From: Deltaproteobacteria bacterium RIFOXYD12_FULL_55_16
GTDB lineage: Bacteria; Desulfobacterota; Desulfobulbia; Desulfobulbales; Desulfurivibrionaceae
Assembly (NCBI GenBank): GCA_001799255.1
Contig: MGTC01000040.1
Coordinates: 8,599 to 43,641, forward strand
DNA: 35,043 bases
Direction of reading: 5' to 3'
Positions within the stretch are counted from its first letter, which is position 1, and each line of letters begins with the position of its first letter. A model generated the notes under the pieces. The model worked only from the letters and a program-made list of their open reading frames with translations, was not told the origin of the DNA and did no database searches. The position numbers and the translations under genes were made by a program. Positions 1 to 6,837 of the stretch are shown here, in pieces.

Positions 1-344
1 TGGTTCGGCAGGTGCTTGACCGGGTGGTGGCTGCAGGCTCTAATCCATGCCCGCCGCTGATTGTCGGGGTTGGCCTGGGCGGATCTTTTGAAAAAGCGGC
101 CCTGCTGGCTAAAAAAGCCCTGCTCCGGCCGGTCGGCGAGAAAAGCGCGCGTGCGGATGTGGCCGCGCTTGAAGAGAGGCTGCTGCGGGAGATCAATGCC
201 CAGGGGCAGGGAGTGCATGGCTTTGGCGGAATCACCACGGCCCTGGCCGTGCATATAGAGGTCTTTCCCTGCCATATCGCCAGTCTGCCGCTGGCCATCA
301 ATATCCAGTGTCATGCCCATCGGCATAAAGAGATAGTCTTGTAG
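1..344 (+). CDS. Class I fumarate hydratase, alpha subunit (C-terminal part, gene begins before the window)
   Basis: The open frame enters from the left edge (first full codon at base 3) and ends at TAG 342-344. The visible part has the hallmarks of the alpha (FumA N-terminal/TtdA-like) half of [4Fe-4S] class I fumarases and L-tartrate dehydratases: a [19 protein letters not shown] stretch and then [14 protein letters not shown] with a final [10 protein letters not shown]. In the family this subunit carries the iron-sulfur cluster and dehydrates malate/fumarate reversibly in the cytoplasm. The beta subunit follows 35 nt later in the same direction, so the pair forms one operon. Fumarase and tartrate dehydratase cannot be separated from this fragment; fumarase is the commoner role in sulfate reducers. 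Confidence 0.88.
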   Translation, partial: VRQVLDRVVAAGSNPCPPLIVGVGLGGSFEKAALLAKKALLRPVGEKSARADVAALEERLLREINAQGQGVHGFGGITTALAVHIEVFPCHIASLPLAINIQCHAHRHKEIVL

Positions 345-379
345 AAACTGAGTGCCGAAGGCTGAGGACGGTAATAATT

Positions 380-973
380 ATGTCGTTACTATGCAGCGAA
401 CCTGCTTTTTTTGCCAACCTGCCCGAGGTGAGGTTGCCTTTTACTAAGGAGGCGCTGGCCTCTCTCAAGGCCGGTCAACTGGTAAGCCTGAGCGGGATGC
501 TTTACACCGGGCGGGATCAGACCCATCGCCGCCTCTGCGCCCTGCTGGATGAGGGCAAGGAACTGCCGGTAGACCTTGCCGGGCAGCTCCTCTATTATGT
601 CGGCCCCAGCCCGGCCCGGCCCGGTCGGGTAATCGGCGCGGCAGGCCCGACCACCAGCTATCGGATGGACAGCTACACCCCGCGTCTGCTTGCCTTGGGG
701 CTTGCGGCAACCATGGGCAAGGGCGCTCGTTCCGCCGAGGTGCGCCAGGCGATGCTGGCGCATGGCGCGGTGTATCTCGCCGCCATTGGCGGGGCCGGGG
801 CCTTCCTGTCAGGCTGCATCAGGAAGGCCGACCTGGTTGCCTTTGCCGATGCCGGGCCGGAGGCGCTCTTCCGCTTCGAGGTGGAAAACTTCCCAGCCGT
901 GGTGATTAACGACCTGGCCGGTCGTGATTATTATGCGCTGGTTGCTGCGGGCAATAAAAAAGGAGAGGGCTGA
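380..973 (+). CDS. Class I fumarate hydratase, beta subunit
   Basis: A 197-aa protein matching the beta (FumA C-terminal/TtdB) half of two-subunit class I fumarases. Visible motifs are the SGMLYTGRDQTHRRL segment near residues 38-52, GPTTSYRMDSYTPRLLALG near 88-106, a MGKG turn, and the FEVENFPAVVINDLAG tail. It pairs with the alpha subunit just upstream to interconvert fumarate and malate. ATG 380 is preceded by a GAGG-type ribosome site about 10 nt away. The gene has no terminator of its own: the A-rich GGAGAGG left arm of a hairpin survives in its last codons, but the right arm and T-run are missing and unrelated DNA begins right after the stop. A diverged copy of the last 66 nt, with the complete terminator, lies at 4980-5058 (see findings). 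Confidence 0.9.
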   Translation: MSLLCSEPAFFANLPEVRLPFTKEALASLKAGQLVSLSGMLYTGRDQTHRRLCALLDEGKELPVDLAGQLLYYVGPSPARPGRVIGAAGPTTSYRMDSYTPRLLALGLAATMGKGARSAEVRQAMLAHGAVYLAAIGGAGAFLSGCIRKADLVAFADAGPEALFRFEVENFPAVVINDLAGRDYYALVAAGNKKGEG

Positions 974-1035
974 GCCCATATAACGTCTGTTGACAAACAG
1001 TAATCAACAATAGTACGTTCTGAACCCGTCACGTA

Positions 1036-1061
1036 TTTTCCGGTTGGTATTTCCCGGAAAA
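1036..1061. repeat. Perfect 8-bp inverted repeat in the hicBA leader
   Basis: TTTTCCGG at 1036-1043 and CCGGAAAA at 1054-1061 are exact reverse complements separated by 10 nt. They sit 50-75 nt upstream of the HicB start codon, next to a possible promoter (TTGGTA at 1044, TATGCT at 1068, spacer 18). An operator or a transcript hairpin are both possible. The encoded HicB shows no obvious HTH or ribbon-helix-helix DNA-binding domain, so autoregulation by HicB itself is not assured. Confidence 0.4.
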
Positions 1062-1111
1062 ATCCGCTATGCTTATATTGAGACCAGAGAGCAACGCCCT
1101 GGAGGAATGCC

Positions 1112-1435
1112 ATGGAAAGAATCACCCTCAAGATCAATGTTCCTGTGGATATTGAGGAAAAAGAGGGTGTATTTATTGCCTCTTGCAAGTCGCTGGATGT
1201 TTTCACCCAGGGCACGACCATGGCCCATGCGGAGCAGAACATTATCGAAGCCCTCGATCTTTTTCTTTCCATGTGTGCTGAAATGGGAACGCTTGAGCAG
1301 GTGTTGAGCGCCTGCGGCTTCAAGCCGGAAAAGAATAGCGTCGCTCCGCTCAGCCCGCATGGAAAATACGTTGACATCCCCCTCCCCTTTATCTGTGCGA
1401 ACCACAACAATACCCTCAGCAAATGCCACGCATAA
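1112..1435 (+). CDS. hicB: HicB-family antitoxin
   Basis: A 107-aa protein of the HicB/UPF0150 fold: a short beta-strand start, then EKEGVFIASCKSLDVFTQGTT and HAEQNIIEALDLFL, the pattern of the partially degraded RNase-H-like HicB domain. The C-terminus carries the YVDIPLPF and final CHA found in the HicB subgroup that precedes its toxin gene. GGAGG at 1101-1105 lies 6 nt before ATG 1112. HicB antitoxins bind and neutralise the HicA mRNA endonuclease. The stop codon region overlaps the start of the hicA reading frame by 13 nt (ATGCCACGCATAA), the usual coupling in such modules. The partner toxin here is broken by a nonsense codon, so this may be an orphan antitoxin. No separate DNA-binding domain is visible. 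Confidence 0.8.
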   Translation: MERITLKINVPVDIEEKEGVFIASCKSLDVFTQGTTMAHAEQNIIEALDLFLSMCAEMGTLEQVLSACGFKPEKNSVAPLSPHGKYVDIPLPFICANHNNTLSKCHA

Positions 1436-1653
1436 CCAGTGTCTCCTGGGAAGTGCTCGAATGTGTCTTTATTAAAGATGGCTTCGAATTCTCCAGATAA
1501 AAAGGCGACCACCGGGCGTATTCCAAGGCCGGCATTATCAGGCCGCTGATCATCCCCACATACAAATCAGTGGGGCCGGACATCATTACTTCGCTGATGC
1601 GCACCGCCAACATGAGCCGGGAACGGTATTTCGAGCTTCTGGCACAGTGTTGA
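1423..1653 (+). pseudogene. hicA: hicA toxin gene interrupted by an in-frame TAA
   Basis: Reading from ATG 1423 gives 25 codons (MPRITSVSWEVLECVFIKDG and five more), then TAA at 1498-1500. The same frame continues for another 50 codons to TGA 1651-1653, with KGDHRAYSKAG, RPLIIPTYKSVG and MSRERYFELLAQC. This matches HicA mRNA interferases along the full family length of about 76 aa, including the catalytic His in GDHR after the stop. At the stop position the family commonly has Gln (R-Q-x-G-x-H), so a single CAA to TAA change would explain it. There is no frameshift. The 25-aa product lacks the catalytic His and should be inactive. A base-calling error would restore a normal gene. Confidence 0.75.
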
Positions 1654-1804
1654 CCGAAGTGCCATTCCTCTGGGCATCTCGTTGACCAGATAGAGGGGAT
1701 CGGGAACAGGCACGAATGGTGCTGGTTTAAGAATAAACTCCTTTGTCCCCTCTGTCCGGCTTTGTCCCTTTGTTTCTTGCGAACAACTGATTGTTAAAGC
1801 TGAG

Positions 1805-1825
1805 TTGAGCAGCTTGCCTGCTCAA
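1805..1825. other. Hairpin in the hicA-sensor gene gap
   Basis: TTGAGCAG (1805-1812) and CTGCTCAA (1818-1825) form a perfect 8-bp stem with a 5-nt loop. No T-run follows, so it is not a classic intrinsic terminator. The rest of the 268-nt gap (1654-1921) shows no gene that I can recognise. Confidence 0.35.
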
Positions 1826-1921
1826 ACGAAACTTATACCCCCTGGGTGCAACCAAGAAAAAAAATCTCTGCTAAAATGGTTTAACTCATAAGTGCAAAGT
1901 CATTTTGACGCGGAGTTGCCC

Positions 1922-2587
1922 ATGAAGCTGCCCGATCTTCCGTTATCCATGCGTATCACCAGCAGCGCCATGATTCTGGTGGCGTTGGGCGCCCTGACGC
2001 TGCTGTTCGTCGAGGAAGCGCATCTGCGTGCGGTTTATTCCGGCCAGCGCCGCGCCCAGCTGGAAAAGGCCTTCCGCACCAACGAATTGCGCCTGACCCA
2101 GGCCTTCGTCACCCTGCGCCGCGACGTGCAGTTTCTGGCCAACACCCCGCCTGTTTCCGGCATCATGCGCGCCGCGCGCAATAAAGGTTACGATGCCCGC
2201 GACGGCAATACGCGGCAGCAGTGGGAAGTGCGTCTGCAGCAGATTTTGGCCCCTTTTTTACTGGCGAATCCCGACTACCATGAGGCAAGCTATATCGAGG
2301 TCGCGGATCAGAACCGGGATATCCTGCGCCTCACCAACCACGACGAACAGATCAAGGTAGATACGTCCTCCCGTCCCCACTCCAAGGCCGAGATTGATAA
2401 TTACCTGGCCACCCTTGCTCTGTCTCCCGGCCAGGTACATCTTTCGAACTTCGATCTGCATCTGGGCGGGGACAAAAGCAAACATCATGAATTTTCGATC
2501 ATTCGCGCTTCAGTTCCGGTTTTTGACAGCGAAGGAAAAGTTTTTGGCCTGATCGTACTCAGCATGGATATCAGTTCCTTGCTGTAA
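1922..2587 (+). pseudogene. Sensor (Cache-like) N-terminal part of a broken diguanylate cyclase gene
   Basis: ATG 1922 has GGAG six bases upstream (1912-1915). The frame encodes a membrane segment (SSAMILVALGALTLLFV), then a long extracytoplasmic region with ADQNRDILRL and VFGLIVLSMDIS, a pattern seen in double-Cache/LuxQ-type periplasmic sensor domains. It stops at TAA 2585-2587 after SSLL. Beyond that stop the same frame continues without a break for 766 codons to 4885, through the end of the sensor domain, a second membrane helix, HAMP-like linker, three PAS domains and GGDEF. This is therefore the 5' part of one gene of about 987 codons cut by one nonsense codon. A GTG start at 1892 is possible but has no clear ribosome site. 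Confidence 0.75.
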
Positions 2588-2695
2588 ATCACCAACGCCG
2601 GCTTACCTGCGGATGTCTTAACCTGCGTCGCCGACCGGCAGGGCCGGTATCTCCCCTGTCCGGATGCGCTTGATATTGCCGAGGCCGGGAACAAG

Positions 2696-4885
2696 ATGGA
2701 AGTCCGTAAGGATTTTTCCAGCATTGCCACGCTGCTTGAGACACACTCACCTGATTTCCTGTCATTCCAAAGAGTGGCAACCCAGGCCCATCCATACTAT
2801 CTTACCGCCGGCCGGTTTCATTACAACCCGGACGACCCCGCCCAGTTCCTGTTATTGATCTATCGCGTTCCCGACATGATGGCGCAACAGTTTACCACAA
2901 TTCCCCGGAACCATATCCTGGTCGGCTTTACAACCCTGCTCCTGTTATGTGCCATCCTCCTGCTTTTCCTGCGCCGCACCTTCTCGCCGCTTAAAGAGCT
3001 TGCCGTCGCTGCCGATGCCATCACTGCGGGTACCGGCAAGGTCTGTTTGCCCGCCGCCGGCGGCGGAGGTGAAATCGGCAGCCTTATCACGGCAATCAAC
3101 GCCATGCTGACCGCGTTGTCCCTTCGGGAGCAGGAAATAACCCGGATCAACGCCGGGCTGGAACAGCAGGTTGCCGAACGCATCCATGAACTGACCGGAG
3201 TCAACAATCGGCTGGTCGATGAAATGCGCGAGCGAGAACTGATGCTGCGCAAGGTCGAAACCCTGCTGCAACGCAATCAGACCCTGATGCAGACAGCGAT
3301 GGACGGCATTCACCTCTTGGACATGCAGGGCAATCTGGTCGAGGCCAACCCGGCCTTCTGCCGGATGCTCGGGTACTCGCAGACAGAGATTGCTGGCCTC
3401 AATGTTACCGACTGGGATGCCCAGTGGACTGGAGAGGAGTTGTGGCCGCGGTTCCAGAAACTCATCGGCGGAAGTACCCTTATCGAGACCGTACACCGCC
3501 GCAAGGACGGCAGCACCTTCGAGGTTGAAATAGCCTGCTCAGGAATCGAGATCGCAGGGCAGGGATTTCTGTACGCGGCAAGCCGCGACATCAGCGAGCG
3601 CAAACGGAGCGAAGCAGTACTTAAACAGCACCAGATGATCATCGAAACTGCCCGGGACGGTTTCTGGCTCATCGACATGCACGGCGTACTCCTGGAAGTC
3701 AACGAGTCCTACGCGAAGATGTCGGGCTACGCAATCGATGAGCTGGTGGGCATGCACATCAGCCAGCTCGAGGCTAAAGAACAATCGGTACGGGAGGTTA
3801 TGGCGCACATCGAGCAGCTGATCAGCCAAGGCTATGAGCGCTTCGAAACCAGGCACCGCCGCAAGGACGGCCAGGAAATCGACGTCGAAATCTCTGCCAC
3901 CTACCAGCCGGAGGCGCAACAGATCTTTGTTTTCTGTCACGATATCACGGTGCGGAAAAGGATCGACCTCGAATTGCTGCACAAACAAGACTTGCTTAAT
4001 GAGGCGCAGCGGCTGGGGAAACTGGGCAGCTGGGAACTGGACTGGCAGAGCGGGGTGTTGCTGTGGTCGGATGAAGTTTACCGGATATTCGAAATTGACC
4101 CGGCCCGGTTCAAGCCCTCCTACGAGAATTTCCTGCGGGTGATCCACCCGGAGGATCGAGAGATGGTGGATCAGGCCTACCGGCAGTCGCTTGCGGACTA
4201 CCAGCCCTATAATATCGAACACCGGCTGCTGTTTAAGGATGGCCGCGTCAAATGGCTGCGTGAACACTGCACCAGCATCTTCGGCGTTTCGGGCGAGCCG
4301 TTGCGTTCGCTGGGGATGGTGCAGGACATCACTAAACGGCGACAGGACGAGGAAGAGATCCGCTCTCTGGCCTTCCATGACCAGTTGACCGGACTTGCCA
4401 ACCGGCGCTACTTTCTCGAATGCTTCAGCGCGGCCCTGTCCGCCTCCGCCCGTCATGACAGTTACGGAGCGGTATTGTTTCTCGACATGGACAATTTCAA
4501 GACCTTAAACGACACCAGAGGCCACGAGGCCGGCGACCTGATGCTGATCGAGGTTGCCGCCCGCCTCCGGGTCGCCATCCGCGACATCGATATAGCTGCC
4601 CGCTTTGGTGGAGATGAATTCGTTGTGCTGATGGTCGAAGAACTTGGCAACGACCGCGACGACGCCTTGCGCCGGGCTGGTCTGGTCGCCGAAAGAATCC
4701 GCGAATCACTGGCGCGACCTTACACAATCAACGACTTTGTGCATCACAGTTCACCCAGCATCGGCGTTGCCCTTTATCACGGCAAAAGGTATTCGATGGA
4801 TGCTTTGTTGCAGCACGCCGACGCCGCGATGTACCAGGCTAAGCATTCGGGCCGCAACAAGGTGTGCTTCTTTGAGGCCGAATAA
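2696..4885 (+). CDS. PAS-GGDEF diguanylate cyclase (3' part of the broken sensor gene)
   Basis: The frame is open from 2588; its first ATG is 2696, giving 729 aa. Rough order: end of the Cache domain, a membrane helix near residues 73-92, a HAMP-like linker, a coiled coil, three PAS repeats (about 195-305, 320-430 and 440-545), and a GGDEF domain (560-725). The signature GGDEF is intact at residues 638-642 (bases 4607-4621), and an RDID inhibitory site lies five residues before it, so the cyclase core itself looks functional for making c-di-GMP from two GTP. In the intact ancestor a periplasmic signal would have been sensed. Here it could be made only by reinitiation after the TAA at 2585, and no strong ribosome site precedes 2696. 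No EAL domain is present. Confidence 0.8.
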   Translation: MEVRKDFSSIATLLETHSPDFLSFQRVATQAHPYYLTAGRFHYNPDDPAQFLLLIYRVPDMMAQQFTTIPRNHILVGFTTLLLLCAILLLFLRRTFSPLKELAVAADAITAGTGKVCLPAAGGGGEIGSLITAINAMLTALSLREQEITRINAGLEQQVAERIHELTGVNNRLVDEMRERELMLRKVETLLQRNQTLMQTAMDGIHLLDMQGNLVEANPAFCRMLGYSQTEIAGLNVTDWDAQWTGEELWPRFQKLIGGSTLIETVHRRKDGSTFEVEIACSGIEIAGQGFLYAASRDISERKRSEAVLKQHQMIIETARDGFWLIDMHGVLLEVNESYAKMSGYAIDELVGMHISQLEAKEQSVREVMAHIEQLISQGYERFETRHRRKDGQEIDVEISATYQPEAQQIFVFCHDITVRKRIDLELLHKQDLLNEAQRLGKLGSWELDWQSGVLLWSDEVYRIFEIDPARFKPSYENFLRVIHPEDREMVDQAYRQSLADYQPYNIEHRLLFKDGRVKWLREHCTSIFGVSGEPLRSLGMVQDITKRRQDEEEIRSLAFHDQLTGLANRRYFLECFSAALSASARHDSYGAVLFLDMDNFKTLNDTRGHEAGDLMLIEVAARLRVAIRDIDIAARFGGDEFVVLMVEELGNDRDDALRRAGLVAERIRESLARPYTINDFVHHSSPSIGVALYHGKRYSMDALLQHADAAMYQAKHSGRNKVCFFEAE

Positions 4886-4979
4886 TACCTGAAATACATC
4901 AGATAATGCGGTTACGGGCCACTGGGAATCCAGGCGGGCTTGTCGAGGCCTGAATGTTCCTCTGTTTGTCGTGCCGGTC

Positions 4980-5045
4980 AACGGCCTGGCCGGTCGTGCT
5001 TACTTTGCGCTGGTTGCCGCAGGCAATAAAAAAGGAGAGGGGTGA
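4980..5045 (+). pseudogene. Remnant copy of the fumarase beta 3' end
   Basis: These 22 codons (AAC 4980 to TGA 5043-5045) align without gaps to the last 22 codons of the fumarase beta gene (908-973) with 59 of 66 bases identical. The encoded tails are NGLAGRAYFALVAAGNKKGEG and NDLAGRDYYALVAAGNKKGEG. Weaker similarity may extend upstream to about 4941. The copy has no start and no catalytic part. Together with the gene end at 973 it brackets the hicBA plus GGDEF segment. Confidence 0.75.
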
Positions 5046-5058
5046 GCCTCTCCTTTTT
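5028..5058. terminator. Bidirectional intrinsic terminator
   Basis: AAAAAAGGAGAGG (5028-5040), a 6-nt loop and CCTCTCCTTTTT (5047-5058) form a perfect 7-bp stem with A-run and T-run on the two sides, so it can stop transcription in both directions. It lies just past the ctpA stop on the minus strand and at the end of the fumarase remnant on the plus strand. It was probably the original fumarase operon terminator. Confidence 0.85.
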
Positions 5059-5089
5059 GTCTCAGCAGCTGCCGCCTGAGAAAACGAAA

Positions 5090-6472
5090 TTACTTCTTGC
5101 CCAACACGTTCAAGCCTTTGAGCAGGGTGAGCGCGGTATTCAACTGCTGATCCTTGCTTGGATCATCAAATTGCGGTTTCTCTTTTGTTACTGGGCTGGT
5201 TTTTCCCTGGGGTTTTGGCTTTTCCTCGGTCTTTGTATTTTCGTCCTGTTGAGGCACCTCTTCATTAAGACCATTGCCGATGTGACGTTTAAGATCCTGT
5301 TCCCGGAGGTATTTCGGTTTTTTGCCTTGTTCATCATCTTTGTCATCATTTTCGACGGTCAGATAGATGGGAGAGGGGACAACAATGTCCGGGGTAATGC
5401 CCTTTGCCTGGATCGAGCGTCCGCTGGGGGTGTAATATCTGGCCGTGGTCAATTTGAGGCCAGCTCCGTTTTCCATGGGAATGATGGTCTGCACCGAGCC
5501 CTTGCCAAAGGTCTGGGCGCCGATGATCACCGCTTTCTTGTGATCCTGCAGGGCGCCGGCCACGATCTCCGAGGCGCTGGCGCTGCCTTCGTTCACCAGC
5601 ACCACCAGGGGGAAGCTGTATTTGCTGCCCTTAGTGTTATGGGCATAAAAGACGGAGTTCTGTTCCTTGATCCGGCCCTTGGTGGAAACAATTACGCCCT
5701 CATCGATGAAGATATCGGCAATCTTTATGGATTGATCGAGAAGTCCGCCCGGGTTGCCCCGTAGATCCACGATAAGCCCTTTTACCTTTCCTTGTTTTTC
5801 CAGATCGGTGAGCGCTTTTTTGAAATCAGTCGTGGTCTGCGCCTGAAAATTGGCGATGCGAATATAGGGATAGCCTGGTTCCAGCAGTTTGGATTTGACG
5901 CTGTGGATTGGGATAATATCACGGATCAGGGTTATCTCCTTAAGATCGGCCCAGCCCTTGCGATGGATGGAGATGGTCACCTCCGTGCCTTTCGGTCCCC
6001 GTAACCGTTTTATGGCCTCCATAAGGCTCATATCCTGGGTCTGATCATTGCCGATCTTGACGATTTTGTCGCCCGCCTTGAGCCCTTTGGCAAAGGCCGG
6101 AGTTCCTTCGATGGGAGAGACAACCGTGAGAATGTTGTCCTTCATGGTTATCTCTATGCCGATGCCGCCAAAATTCCCTTGGGTTTCTGTCTGCAACATC
6201 TTGTAATCGTCAGGCTTCATGTAGGAAGAGTGAGGATCCAGAGTGTTGAGCATGCCCTTGATCGCCCCTTCAATGGCCTTCTTGCTGTCCACCTCCTCAA
6301 CATAATTTTCCTGAACCAGATTGAGTACGTTGGAGAAGGCCTCAAGGCTCTCATAGGTATTCTGGGTTGTCGCGGTGACTATTGAGTAATTCCAGGCCAG
6401 CAACGAGCCGGTTGCTACACAGAGGGAGACAATGATAATTCTTATAACCGACCGTCTTGTCGAAATTTTCAT
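5090..6472 (-). CDS. ctpA: C-terminal processing peptidase (S41 family) with PDZ domain
   Basis: A 460-aa periplasmic serine protease of the CtpA/Prc type. An N-terminal signal-anchor (about residues 9-28) is followed by the LNLVQENYVEEVD helix region, a PDZ domain (about 95-170) and the S41 catalytic core. The Ser-Lys dyad is visible as GSASASE (Ser299 by alignment to known dyad spacing) and FGKGSVQ (Lys324, Gln328). The C-terminal 80 residues are charged, low-complexity linker (KTEEKPKPQGK and similar). ATG at 6470-6472 is preceded on its strand by AAGGA. The family trims C-termini of periplasmic and membrane proteins and helps regulate murein hydrolases. It is transcribed alone, away from gspD, and ends at the shared terminator. 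Confidence 0.93.
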   Translation of the reverse strand: MKISTRRSVIRIIIVSLCVATGSLLAWNYSIVTATTQNTYESLEAFSNVLNLVQENYVEEVDSKKAIEGAIKGMLNTLDPHSSYMKPDDYKMLQTETQGNFGGIGIEITMKDNILTVVSPIEGTPAFAKGLKAGDKIVKIGNDQTQDMSLMEAIKRLRGPKGTEVTISIHRKGWADLKEITLIRDIIPIHSVKSKLLEPGYPYIRIANFQAQTTTDFKKALTDLEKQGKVKGLIVDLRGNPGGLLDQSIKIADIFIDEGVIVSTKGRIKEQNSVFYAHNTKGSKYSFPLVVLVNEGSASASEIVAGALQDHKKAVIIGAQTFGKGSVQTIIPMENGAGLKLTTARYYTPSGRSIQAKGITPDIVVPSPIYLTVENDDKDDEQGKKPKYLREQDLKRHIGNGLNEEVPQQDENTKTEEKPKPQGKTSPVTKEKPQFDDPSKDQQLNTALTLLKGLNVLGKK

Positions 6473-6827
6473 AACTGGTCCTTAACCGGAAAATGCCAAA
6501 GTTGGGTTGAGTATTGTTGCTGAGGAAGTTAATGGCTTGCATTCTAGCATGTCTCCTGCCAGGAAACAATGATTTATCAAAATTTATCGTGACTGCGCAG
6601 GAAGCAGGTAACCTGCTGGTATATTTATTGGTATTAGCTGCTTTAGTGCTTCAGATTTATGGCAGCCTGCCGATATGTTTTTCCTGAACAAGTTCACTGT
6701 CCGTTTGCCCCGGTGATCCTCTTCCGCCTCCTGACGTTGTCTGACGATTGCCGGACAATACTTCGTAACTTGAAGAAATAAGGAGGGTGAAGATGCAAAT
6801 CTGGCCCGAAAATTCATCCCAGAGATT
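6473..6827. other. Divergent intergenic region between ctpA and gspD (355 nt)
   Basis: This region must hold the promoters for ctpA (-) and the gsp operon (+). I could not pin down a convincing sigma-70 or sigma-54 promoter on either strand. The one strong signal is a perfect Shine-Dalgarno followed by a 14-codon ORF at 6793 (listed separately). No riboswitch fold that I recognise, such as a GEMM aptamer core, is visible. Confidence 0.5.
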
Positions 6828-6837
6828 GTGGGGTTAG
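6793..6837 (+). CDS. Possible 14-aa leader peptide overlapping the gspD start
   Basis: AAGGAGG at 6780-6786 lies 6 nt before ATG 6793, the best ribosome site in this leader. The frame encodes MQIWPENSSQRLWG and stops at TAG 6835-6837, overlapping the proposed gspD GTG start (6828) by 10 nt. It is in a different frame from gspD (offset 35 nt). Either this is a short leader ORF that couples translation into gspD, or a one-base change separated gspD from its original start codon. I see no run of regulatory codons typical of attenuation leaders. Confidence 0.4.
   Translation: MQIWPENSSQRLWG

Noticed and set aside
1654-1921. Possible degraded gene between hicA and the sensor gene
   Set aside because: Short reading pieces could be imagined, but none gives a convincing family match; only a hairpin is supported.
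3539-4456. 305-codon minus-strand frame inside the PAS-GGDEF gene
   Set aside because: It is a shadow of the PAS coding region; the plus strand carries clear domains.
5042-5764. 240-codon plus-strand frame over the 3' half of ctpA
   Set aside because: It is antisense to the S41 catalytic core and begins inside a terminator hairpin.
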